Below, piece by piece: positions 23,501 to 32,199 of a DNA stretch of 64,000 bases. Made by a program: the position numbers and the translations under genes. The notes beneath the pieces are model-generated. The model ran no database searches and was not told the origin of the DNA. It worked only from the letters and a program-made list of their open reading frames with translations. Every line of letters begins with the position of its first letter. The first letter of the stretch is position 1. The stretch comes from Panorpa germanica (lineage: Eukaryota > Arthropoda > Insecta > Mecoptera > Panorpidae). Location: contig OY783217.1 of the NCBI GenBank assembly GCA_963678705.1, positions 4,712,001-4,776,000 on the forward strand, read 5' to 3'.

Positions 23501-26500
23501 AGAGGATAGGCTTATTTTTCTAAAAGCATTAAAACAGAACAGGCTTTATACCTGGTATAAATTTTATAATAGCTTTATTTGTGAAGCGGTAAGAGTTTTA
23601 TGCAATACATAGTTTAATTACGTTTATTCAAACATGTCTTTGAACTTTAAGAAAAACTAAAAGATTCTTATTTCAATAGCAATAGCAATAATCTTGCTGA
23701 ACTATCTCTACATCATACTCTATACCACTTTGAAGCAATATTCAAACTTGGCACATTTGTTGCGTCACGTTTGCAACGGGTGTCGTATTCTCGTAGCATC
23801 GTTTCGCGTCGTTATCCCGTTACGCTGTTATTACCGTTACGGATTCGGGTGGTGTCAAGGCGATACGTAATTGGCTGTATGATGTCGTTGCAGTTGGAAG
23901 TTTGGTCATCATCGCTCATAATACGAGAATATACGATGCCGACGGTCTACACGACATCTATGAAATAGACCGTCCCAGTTCAACGGTTGTCAAGTTTCAG
24001 TTCAGTGGATAACAGCTGAACAACTGCATGTTTTGAACACTGTGTCACTAAGTTGATATGTCCAACACTAAGCTTGTGATGGAGGTGATAGAAAAGCCAG
24101 ATGTACACGGGGCACTACAGGGCTAAGAAAGAAACGCTTTCCTTTATGATTTATATTAAGTTATTTGAATATACAATGATATTTAGTAGCGCTTTCTTTC
24201 TAGTATGAAAGTGCGATTTAACACCTTTAGAATTATTTCTTTGGGGCTACGTTAAAAAGAGGAGCAACGATTCAAGCATTCAAAGAAAATATTAAAGCTG
24301 CTATTAGTGAAATACAGCCTCTAATATGCAAACTGTGATACAAAATTTCATCAAAACAATTAGCTTGTGACAAGTTTGAACATGCACTGCAAGACAATTT
24401 TCTACCAGTGCAAAAATCTGCAAAAAAAATTCCCATTTAAGTTTACGGATGGGCTTACTTTAATTTAGACATAGACGCATTTTATAATGTACTATAGATT
24501 TGAAAAATCATTTGTAGATTCTTAAATCGGTACCAAACGATACGGTGAACGTTTGATTCAAAGTATGAGTAAAATATTGGAAGATTGACATGGCAAGTTT
24601 CCTACTACACGGTAGAACGAATGTTTGATACGAATGATTTATTTATTTTATTTAGTTGATATTATTGACACTGACACTGTTTAACAAAAACTTTCAAGTA
24701 AATAAATAAACAAACTTTCAAGTATAAAACCTTCCTTTGTTGGACAATTCGTGCAGCAGTGCATGACATGTGGATCAAGTGTGTGGAGGAGGACCGAGAA
24801 CAGCCCGAACTTCTTCCAACGTAGACGTTGGACACATTTAGTTTCAGCATCGACCACACGATGCGTCTTAGCCTTAACTCTAGTGTACAACTGACTATTC
24901 CACTTACTGGATGCAGTCCACAAGGACCTTTTTGGCAGGACATCGTCCAAGCTTATTACCGCATATAACCTTGTTGTATCACGTGATCGCCAATATGTTA
25001 TGTGTGGCTGCAATAGTAAATATTAATACATAAGACAGAGGGAGATAGAACTACACGTAAATATACTCCATTAAATATTTACTAAGAATGTATATCCTTC
25101 AATGAAATATGGAAGGTAATGAAAATGTTTGTTTGCTTTTCGAGAATAACAGGTGTTCGTGTTTATTATTATATGCTACTTAAATTTCGCGTGTCATGGA
25201 TTAATAAGATTAAATACAATTCTATTTCATACTAATTATATTATATTAATACGAGTATAAATTTAACCTCTTTTTTAGTGGTCGTTTTTTTATTTTCGAT
25301 TGAAATGAATTTTTATATCAAATTTAGATGTGCATAGTAAGTCACAGAAGAAATAAGTAATCGAGATTATTTTTTCTTTTTCCGCAACCTTTTTAATATA
25401 ATACTTCATGGGATACACAGCTCAGCTGTTACTTGTAAATGACGTATCACACACGCACTCATATACATCTCTGTTGTATAAAAGGGATGACAAATCTGCA
25501 GGACGCGATGTACCACGCATAACGTTCGATCCTTTTATTAATTAAAGGAAATAATGACTTTTTTAATTGTTAATTTCTTCTAAATTTTATGGAATTATTA
25601 AAAATAAGTGAATATCTGAGGATCTTACAGTTTTATAGGAATGAAGACATGGTTCAAAATCCCAACGTGACACATAAGAGGTCGCGAGACTGTGTCCGTA
25701 ACTTTTCTTACTTAACTCGAGAATCTTGATGAAATAAGAGATTTTATGACGTAGAAAATAAGATTGCATTAAGACGGATTTTGACAAATATGATAATTGA
25801 ATCACCCTCGTTAGTAATTTGATAACTTTATGAGCAATGGTCGTCCACTAATTAATACTTGAAATGATAACTATCATTTTTATATCATTAAAACTTTTTA
25901 ACTAACTTGAAAGTTTTACGTATTCTTTAATAGCTGACTCAAGATTTATAATGGTGTATAATTTAGCAAGCTTTCATATTTTCGTTGTTATCTGTATAAT
26001 TGTATAAACCCAGTAGCGCGGAGGTAATTTTAGAGAAAGAAAACAAGCTTTAGTAGAGGAACTATCTAGAATTCAGTGGGATTAATAATTAAATTTAGTC
26101 ATTCATTTTTTACTTAGATATAAAGCAGCGTCCTATCCTCATTGCCGCAAATTGTTAAAGCTCCTATATTTCATTAATGCGTTCATATCGAACATTGATC
26201 TCTTTTCATTAGTGAGACATCTCTGAATGTAGAGTTTTGTAATAGCGACAAAAGCAGTATTCAAGGTTTAAGCATTTCAGTGGTATTGTGCAGTACAATT
26301 TTTTTTTATTGCACTTAACCCAGTAAACAATTTGGTGAACTGTCCTGTTTTGTGACGTTTCTATCACTATTGTGCACTTTAATTATAATTCGCATCAACT
26401 TTATCTTCATTTGTATTCCGAGTGGTTTTGCCATTTGTAGCCGATAAAATAGACAGTTTATATGAACGACTGTGAGAACCGAACTCTTGCATGAGAAAAA

Positions 26501-27474
26501 AATCATACGCATCTTCAATATGATGGCAAAGTGACTCCAAAATGTTTACTGAATAAGAGTTATCTGAGTATTTTATCATATAGAGGATACAATTTTACAC
26601 TTCTTTTATAACTGCCATGGAAATGCAAAAAAAATATCTAAGGAACTAGACAATTGATGTAGTATTGCCTTCATGTTTTTACGACAAAGAAAATTGTCTT
26701 AAAAGTCGTTTATTAATTAAATGAAACACGTTTAGGGCTCTCTCACACTAGATCCGACTAGTTTCAGTGTCAGAGAACACTAGTTGAACAACGTTATGGT
26801 TTCGATATGCAGGCGGTAAAAATCTTTTGCAAAAGAATTTTGTGTTTACAATTCATTTAATTCTATTCGATAGAGTTAATTATTAAATTGCATTAATCTC
26901 ACTCATCTATATAAAAGTCTAAACTATGATTTATTTACTCGCTGTTGAAACTGAAGTTATTGACCTACTCAGCTCTTAAAACAGGAAGTACTGAGTATCT
27001 TCCACATCAACAATTACTTAGAGGAAAAGTCTATTTCCTTTTAAGTTTTCAGTTCCGTATAATTTTGTTTCATATAATTTCCAACGTTATTAAAGACTGA
27101 CATATAAAGATATATTGCATATTTGAAGTAGTATCAGTGGCGTAGGCATACAAAACATGGAGATAGATATCATTTTTCGTATACTGTAAGAAATTTACAA
27201 TAAAAATAAATCCTATTGTAAATATTTAAAATGACTATCGTAATTTTTATTTGAATCTATAAGAATTTAGGTCATAAAATTATTATATCACTCTGGTACT
27301 ATGTCACATAGTATTTCTTAATGTATAGTATTCTTAAAGTACACAATAGAAACATCAATCATATACTTTACCTCTAATTCTAATTTGATCTTCACTAGAA
27401 TCTCCAATCAGCTGTGTTATTCGGCAGATCAACACTATCCAAATTATCCACGACTGTATTATATTTTTGTTCAT
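3595..27474 (-). CDS. ADAMTS-family secreted metalloprotease homologue, complete coding region, catalytic Glu replaced by Gln
   Basis: Twenty-one exons join in phase to 1071 residues. From the start they are: 27372-27474, 22527-22708, 22272-22457, 22068-22203, 21794-21981, 21637-21726, 21449-21573, 21039-21185, 18791-18943, 17688-17835, 7810-7902, 7535-7744, 7353-7467, 7110-7234, 6782-6902, 6591-6711, 6278-6392, 5313-5560, 5126-5246, 3916-4149, 3595-3849. Domain order: signal peptide (1 to about 24), propeptide with furin site RQKR at 215-218 and candidate switch Cys199, metalloprotease (about 228-440), disintegrin-like, TSR1 (538-587), Cys-rich, spacer (about 685-800), TSR2 (813-868), TSR3 (870 to about 925), acidic tail; no PLAC or GON domain. 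Zinc ligands H381, H385, H391 and Met-turn M413 are present, but residue 382 is Gln. Known family members cut extracellular-matrix proteins; this one is predicted to bind rather than cut. The 5' untranslated exons are not identified. Exon phases and family motifs make the model firm. Confidence 0.88.
4579..5108 (+). CDS. Small ZAD-like zinc-finger protein nested in an ADAMTS intron
   Basis: Three exons, 4579-4694, 4775-4913 and 4992-5108, join in phase to 123 residues (ATG at 4579, TAA at 5106-5108). Introns are 80 and 78 bp with clean ends (GTAAAT/TTCCAG, GTATTG/TTTCAG). After about 45 residues comes NCVLCERHPGIYDVF, a helical middle, and CICKKCFLLIRCIRKKQ. The pattern CxxC, about 45 residues, then ICxxC followed by hydrophobic helix residues is that of the ZAD domain (zinc-finger associated domain), which usually mediates dimerisation of insect C2H2 factors. 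No C2H2 fingers follow, so it would be a stand-alone ZAD. The gene lies inside a 976-bp intron (4150-5125) of the minus-strand ADAMTS gene, and its stop is 17 bp from the next exon, so its 3' end should be antisense to that exon. The intact frame and two introns argue for a real gene; the ZAD identity is less certain. Confidence 0.65.
6278..7902 (-). CDS. ADAMTS exons 11-17: disintegrin-like end, TSR1, Cys-rich and spacer
   Basis: Exon 11 has TCDSLNC and ADGTQCGEKK; exon 12 starts WCYESNC and holds TSR1 (WSNWGPWSDCSRTCGSG). Exons 13-15 give the Cys-rich region: CAEFND, NPCTLIC, DGTTCRHGNRDIC and EDSCGICHGDSLSC. Exons 16-17 give the spacer (VPLGTRNIKVEE, ILGLFKVPGSKAWLG). Between exons 15 and 16 a 70-bp intron (6712-6781, GTAATT...CTGTAG) explains an apparent frame change; joined across it, the protein keeps the usual spacer length. 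All phases agree. Confidence 0.87.
9630..10089 (+). promoter_or_regulatory. Possible promoter and first exon of an unidentified plus-strand gene
   Basis: CAATGGCAACACTAATG at about 9634 resembles the TGGCAAC-type core promoter motif known from insect promoters. About 400 bases on, a segment follows GCGCAG and contains ATGTCAAACAATTCTGTACATTCAG followed by GTTAGA, a possible donor. It would encode only eight residues plus one base. No downstream exon was found in the window, so this is tentative. Confidence 0.25.
12007..12414. mobile_element. MITE-like element with 29-bp inverted repeats
   Basis: The arm 12007-12035 matches the reverse complement of 12386-12414 at 25 of 29 positions (both contain GGGTCG/GGGTCGG and end GCAAAC). 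The arms enclose about 350 bp without coding. A similar arm start (GCAGTCCGCACATG) occurs alone at about 15822. Target duplications were not resolved, so the superfamily is unknown. Confidence 0.45.
13545..13620. repeat. Dispersed direct repeat, arm 1 (partner 15920-15995)
   Basis: Both copies read TATCGCCATCTATAT, then after a short divergent stretch share an AAGTA and a GTTTCACCTTAAG block. They lie 2.4 kb apart in the same orientation within the same intron and look like remains of one transposon family. Confidence 0.4.
14072..14155 (+). repeat. Dispersed repeat, plus copy (partner 40545-40660)
   Basis: CTTTCAACAAGAGGTGTTATT, a GACAGAAAAACGT block and GGTGATATTTTTATTTTAATC match the reverse complement of 40545-40660 in the same order. 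No coding is present. It appears to be a fragment of an unidentified element. Confidence 0.45.
15920..15995. repeat. Dispersed direct repeat, arm 2 (partner 13545-13620)
   Basis: Second copy of the TATCGCCATCTATAT...GTTTCACCTTAAG repeat. It lies 100 bp right of an isolated MITE-like arm start at 15822, which suggests that both belong to one decayed element. Confidence 0.4.
17688..18943 (-). CDS. ADAMTS exons 9-10: end of the metalloprotease and start of the disintegrin-like domain
   Basis: Exon 9 (18791-18943) completes the zinc motif (LGMLHD) and holds the Met-turn VMAANIS and the WSSCSKDFLRMYLE helix. Exon 10 (17688-17835) begins the disintegrin-like domain with CLEDEPADHD, LPGVMYDGDYQC and the Cys-rich end before a GTG/GTAAGT donor. 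Phase 2 (exon 9) and phase 0 (exon 10) fit their neighbours. Intron 8 (18944-21038) holds the second Helitron; intron 10 is 9.8 kb. Confidence 0.88.
19226..20777 (-). mobile_element. Non-autonomous Helitron-like element, tandem dimer (copy 2)
   Basis: On the minus strand it begins TCCTATATTATAATG after an A and ends with a hairpin (plus-strand GTCGCAAGCGAC, 19241-19252), then CTAG before a T. It has two units: 20777-19963, ending in its own hairpin (19978-19990) and CTAG (19963-19966), and 19962-19226. A short tandem of about 10-bp ATAAGAATAT units lies near the 5' end of the first unit (20700-20745). It lies in ADAMTS intron 8 in the gene's own orientation. Apparent ORFs in it are short and not conserved between units. 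Confidence 0.78.
21039..22708 (-). CDS. ADAMTS exons 2-8: propeptide and first part of the metalloprotease domain
   Basis: Seven exons with introns from 62 bp upward. Exons 2-4 carry the reprolysin-type propeptide, with the conserved GDPSSSxAxSxCxGL-like stretch (here DDPSSSVAISTCYGL) and the GLFVIEP and HLVY motifs. Exon 5 carries the furin site RQKR and the first protease strand (LYIETLLVLDKPLIDFH). Exons 6-7 carry FHDASIGQSINVVIVRII and the HDIAIFLTR stretch. Exon 8 (21039-21185) ends in the first half of the zinc motif, AHQLGHS. Donors of exon 5 (GTGAAC) and exon 7 (GTGTAG) are weak but keep the frame and the family sequence. Confidence 0.88.
24224..24460 (+). pseudogene. Tc1/mariner-like DDE transposase remnant
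   Basis: One frame reads PLELFLWGYVKKRS, like the end of the catalytic region (DFFLWGYVK) in Tc1/mariner-type transposases. After a frame change it continues TIQAFKENIKAAISEIQPLI, typical of the following helix, then a stop. A shift and at least two stops make it a dead fragment. Identification is from motif memory. Confidence 0.55.
24538..24765 (+). repeat. Dispersed repeat, plus copy (partner 52230-52445)
   Basis: The stretch, including GATTGACATGGCAAGTTTCC and ATTATTGACACTGACACTG, matches the reverse complement of 52230-52445 with high similarity over about 200 bp. This copy has an extra duplication of AAACTTTCAAGTA (near 24690-24725). It starts near the transposase remnant and may be part of the same element. 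Confidence 0.6.
24681..25013 (-). pseudogene. Unrecognised 110-codon ORF overlapping a dispersed repeat
   Basis: It reads without stops and begins with Met, but its 3' third overlaps the repeat 24538-24765. The composition (many Arg, Thr, Cys) does not point to a family I know. It may be part of the transposon; no splice partner was found. Confidence 0.25.
27372..27474 (-). CDS. ADAMTS exon 1: start codon and signal peptide
   Basis: The exon encodes 34 residues plus one base. Met-Asn-Lys-Asn is followed by a hydrophobic stretch (IIQSWIIWIVLIC) and a polar segment, a typical signal peptide. The donor is G/GTAAAG, phase 1, which fits the two leftover bases (GT) at the start of exon 2 at 22708. 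It lies 4.66 kb upstream of exon 2 and was found because the phase and the signal-like character both fit. No competing signal-peptide exon was seen in between. The link is an inference from phase and composition. Confidence 0.7.
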
Positions 27475-28479
27475 GTTTATAAAACAACAAATCCTTTTCT
27501 ATATGTTCTATTATTCCTTGACCTTTCCCAACATGAACTCCAGTTTCAAAAGGAACTTTGGCTCCAGTTCAAAAAGCACAATTACTATTACGCCAACTAA
27601 TAATGTTTTATACAGTGTTACGTTCGGTCTGGAAAACTTTATCAGATTGTTTTGTTCTTTTAGCTTATTTTAAAACGAGAATAATGTACCTAAATATTTA
27701 GCTTTTGTTTTACAGGGCCTCTAGACTGTAGCAATATATTGTAAATGAATAGTGGAAGAAAATTGGACCAATCAGAAAAAAATAAAGAAAATATATATTA
27801 AAAAAAAAGTTATTACCTACAAAAGAAATTCAATGAATAATAAAAGGATAAAATAAGCATATTAAAGCTATAATAAGGGTTAGATTCTTTTGTTTCAAGA
27901 AAATATAAAAAGATATCATGAGAAATATAACGTGTCACAATCCGCAGTTGGTCCAGATGTTTACTTTAATATAATCTTAGCAAATTATCTTAGTTCTCAC
28001 TGATGAATTATATTTAAGTTCGTTAATTAATTAGACATCTTATTACTAAACATTAATTAGTCTGAACTGTCAAACTTTTTGTGCAATCATTTTTCTTAAT
28101 GTAATTCTTTTTACTACTTGTTATTCTTTAACTGTTTTAATTCCAGGACTGAATCTGTATCAGTAGAGACGTAGAAAAAATCTACGTGTAATTATAAAAA
28201 GTAAAAACTTTTCGCATAATGGCTCCTCCTACCCACGCATATTGGTTTGAAATAGGAATATAGTAGGACAAAATTACAAAATTTTGATGAACTGTATTAA
28301 ATTTTTTCTTCAGAAAATCATGGTTATATATTTGTCTAGCTCCAGAAATTACCGAGTCAGCTAGAACAACAAACTTTATTTAGAGTATTCAATATTATTG
28401 ACAAATTTATTCTTTCGTTCATAATTTCACATATTGATGACATATAGATACCACTATTAACAAATCCATATGATTTTTA

Positions 28480-28620
28480 GATAGTACCAGTCTTTAAACG
28501 ATATGTGTCCAAATTTCATGACATTTTAGTGAAGCTGCTTTTGTAATTTTTAAAACAACGAAAAAATCTGAATTTCGTGTGTTAATTAAATTATTTTGTG
28601 TTAAAATAAATTACTAAAAT
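28480..28620 (+). pseudogene. Mariner-like element remnant (5' end of transposase)
   Basis: After a leader containing AAATTTCATGACATTTTAG, the frame reads TKKSEFRVLIKLFCVK, close to the start of mariner transposases ((M)EKKEFRVLIK...). The Met is lost and the frame soon breaks. A second copy of the leader, without the coding start, lies at 39440-39580. Confidence 0.55.
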
Positions 28621-29774
28621 TTTGCTGTCAGTGATTCAAGTAATTTCACTGCTGAAAACGCTGAGTGACCAGAGCATAAAATCAATTTTCGTTTTTTCCA
28701 TCAAAATTCGTATTTAAAACTACTGTGCCAGGGTGCGACACTGAAAGTGTATAATACTAATATTGACAATTTATAAAATTCATAAGGAAATTTGTTGCAT
28801 CTTTCAATAAATGACTGAGTAAACTAAACTTTTGCAACCAGTTACAGTATTACTTTAGAGAGATCTGTGATGGGATTCATATATAAAGATCCCTGGTATA
28901 CATAATTAATTAACCAGAGAAATCTCCCAATGAATAATGAATAAATATGACTTATATAAATATATTATCTCAAAACCACTATTCGAAGAAAGTCCTCAGC
29001 AAATGATAATAAAAAGATAAAAAACCATTGGATGTAATTAGTCATTTTATTAAATGGATATTTTATTAATTGAGCAAAATGTCTGGTTGAATAATAATAA
29101 GAAGAAGCCCTCAAAACATTTTAATTTCTGACATTCCGTGCGAATGAAACAATGAAAATAAGTATTCAGAAGTCTGGAATACGAGTATATTAGAACACCA
29201 GCGTACCAGCGCCACTACCAGAGTACTAGCAGTGCCCTAAGGCGTGAAGCCGTTACGCGATGGACGCTTCGTGAGTGGGTGTGGGTAGGGTGTTAATGGG
29301 GTCGCGGGGGTGGAGGAAGACAGCCGTTGTAAATGCTTTGCCCAACGTGTCTCGGTGGGATATAGTGAGGTCCATGAAGGAGGTCTAATTTCGAAATTAA
29401 ATGTATTAGATGTTTAAGGATTCGTTCTATATCTGTTTCATAGATTACTCTTGCCCATTTTGTTCATCTTTGGTTAAAACTTCTATCAAATCAGTTATAT
29501 AAATATGTAAGGACCACGAAGTCAAAAGAGCTCTCAGGAAGAAATTTATAATTGCCATATTTAAACACAATTACATATATTTAAGGCTTATCTAACATAA
29601 CAAAATGTACTTATGTCAAAAATGAATATAACCTTTTGCGTATTAGATATTTTCAAAGATTAATGACTTTTAGAATAACTGTAAATTTTTTAAATAAGAT
29701 CCTTTTAGATTAACTATGAGGTTCCATGTTTCCATGCTTTGTGATAGAAATTGTCGTATGTAAATAACCATTGG

Positions 29775-30150
29775 AGCACATTACGTTTTAATGTGAGAAA
29801 AAGGTAATAAGCGAAAAGAATATTGGGCAGTTATTAAAAGGAGGCAGTGAATGGAAGAGGTGGATGGCGGAGTAAGAGAAAAGGAACGAGGAAAGAGAAG
29901 GAATGGCAGATTAGAAACAGAAGGAAGAGTAGCAGGAGGAGCGAAGGAGTAGCAGTAGCAGTTTTGATTTTATTTGTACGAGGGTAATTTTTTTTTTTTG
30001 GAAGGAGGAGAGGAGGTGAATCTTTAGATATATTCAATATTATCATGCATGTCAAGCACAATGATATGTAAATAAATGATTTAAGGCACAAGAATGTAGC
30101 GCCAAATGGCGAAAACGTTAAAATAAAATAATAATCATGTTAAGAAGAAG
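29775..30150 (+). pseudogene. Non-LTR retrotransposon 3'-end fragment
   Basis: TTGGAGCACATTA and the following 70 bases match 63733-63805, where a zinc-knuckle-like C-terminus is still readable (CRVCGTEIKTLEHI). A purine-rich stretch follows, and the segment ends in an (AAG)n run near 30140-30157. No intact frame remains. Confidence 0.45.
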
Positions 30151-32199
30151 AAGAAGAAATTATTCTACACTAACAGTACACGGAACAACTATAACATACA
30201 AAGGAAGACGAAGCAATGTTTTAGGCGAACATAATAGTCAAGCGCCATTAAGAATGCAGTTGAAAAGTGCATTCTTAAACAACTTCCTAGAGTGAAATCA
30301 ATACACACGCTCAACATACAACACTTTCAGACATTTATTTCTTATTTCTTAACCTACAATTTAAAAACTGCAAACTATAAATTATAATTTTGAATAATTC
30401 ATCATTTTCGATCTTCGTGCCACATAGGCAGGCATTCCAATGTGTTGTACGATGGTGTGGGTAAGAACAAACCAAGGAAGAAAGGGTAAGCAGGCGTAGA
30501 GAGAATGAGAGCATAGCAATCAAAAGTTTCTTTCTGTTCAAAAACTTGTAATGAAGTAGTACCTTCGTTAATCAAGCCCCTAGCCCCTCCCTCTTAATGT
30601 AAGGGAAGAAAAGTACAAAGTGAGGCATTAGAAACATGGTCTAGGACCTCTTCAGTGTCCTGGACTCGAGGATATGTCATCATAACATGGGGATGTACAG
30701 GAGGGTTGATGTAGAGGGAAGTAAAGTGGAAGTTAACTAATACAAAACTCTGGAAGAGGTACTTGTACGTTTCATTTATAAATTATTGCTATAGAAATAA
30801 CAATAAAATTATTAAATAACTAAACTTTGTATTTAAGTTTTATTAAAACAAATTAAATGAAAATATTGCGAGAATTTTCCGGGATATTTAAATTATATGT
30901 TGTTAAATTAACTCTAAATTGAAGATTCGCCAAATTGTGCTATACCCAAATAAACTTACTTATTGTTACTTATACATACTATTATATTATAAACAAAAAG
31001 AATTTTACAATGAATAGAAAACATTGTTTTTTTCAAATCTTTTTATTACTGTGATTTTATTTCTATATATTAATCAGATAGAGAATACAATTTTACTTAT
31101 GTTACACTAATGAACTGTACAATCGATATATATTACAGTTCGTTTATATTTATATTCGAAAATGCGACAAAAATAATGTAGAACTGTAAAATGCGCGCAA
31201 CTATATATGGTGTTGAACTGACAGTGTAAAAAAACAGTGTGGAATTAAATTAGGAAAAGGAAGCACCATACTTTTTTGCGGTCTATTTTGCGACAACGCA
31301 ATACTACTTCTTGTTTGGATGGTTACCGTTTACACTTTCTGTGGTCGAAGACTTGTTTGTACAAAAGACAATGGTGTACTTATGTAGATAGAAATTGAAA
31401 ACTTAATAAAGGCAAGTAACCCAGATTAATAAAAAGAATAGATCAATAAACTTACATTATTTAAGAAACTTTCCAAATACCTTAAGCCAAGTAGTTCACG
31501 ACAATCAGAGATTCGTACTCCTGATTAGTCTGCTTTGAAATGTTTAAAAGAAAACATAACCGTATTGTGTGAAACTTCTAAAAATAATTTCCATTTACTC
31601 TCAAAACTGCAATGTGTAAAACGAATAGAGAAGTACCCATATGTTCTTCATTAATAAGATTAAGCATATTAAAGTAATCTCCTTTAAATAATATCTATTA
31701 AGTTAAATTAAAACAAAAGTTTATATATTAAATTTCTTAATTAAACTTTTATATAATGTAAAGAATGTTTTTATTTTATATTTTTACAATTGTCATTATA
31801 AGAATTGTCTTTTATTTCATTGTCATTTGAATGTTGGTAGTAGTTTCATTATTAACCATAATACAGATATTAAGTAAATGAATAAAACATCTCACGATCA
31901 GCTCGCCATGGCATGCAAGAACAATGACGTCATTTAAAACAATGACATCTGAAGACACTATAAAATAATTGTTAGCCGAGCGAAATATGGTGAAACTTTT
32001 AGAGAAAAATATATTTTTTTTTTTATATTTAATTTAGGCTTTGGCTTATTCAGCCTTCTTGCCATTGCTTTTATTTGTAAAATTATATAAAAATTTACAT
32101 ATAAATTATAATTGTTCTAATAAATACAAAACAAATTGATTCTTTTAAAAAATTAAACTTAAAATTAAATACATACTAAATAAAATATTTTAACTTAAA

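Larger units (their letters stand above)
22709..27371 (-). other. 4.7-kb ADAMTS intron 1
   Basis: No coding exon is found. It holds a GC-richer stretch (about 23760-24060), a Tc1/mariner-like transposase remnant (24224-24460), a dispersed repeat (24538-24765) and an unrecognised 110-codon minus-strand ORF (24681-25013). The rest is AT-rich sequence without recognisable structure. Confidence 0.55.
27475..32013. other. AT-rich flank upstream of the ADAMTS start codon, no host gene recognised
   Basis: It should hold the ADAMTS promoter and any 5' untranslated exons, but none can be placed with confidence. Recognisable pieces are a mariner-like remnant near 28480-28620, a GC-rich stretch near 29205-29340 and a non-LTR 3'-end fragment at 29775-30150. 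Otherwise nothing is seen. Confidence 0.5.

Noticed and set aside
25640..25690. Possible tRNA B-box (GGTTCAAAATCCC)
   Set aside because: No A-box or acceptor stem pairs around it. No tRNA or rRNA gene was found anywhere in the window.
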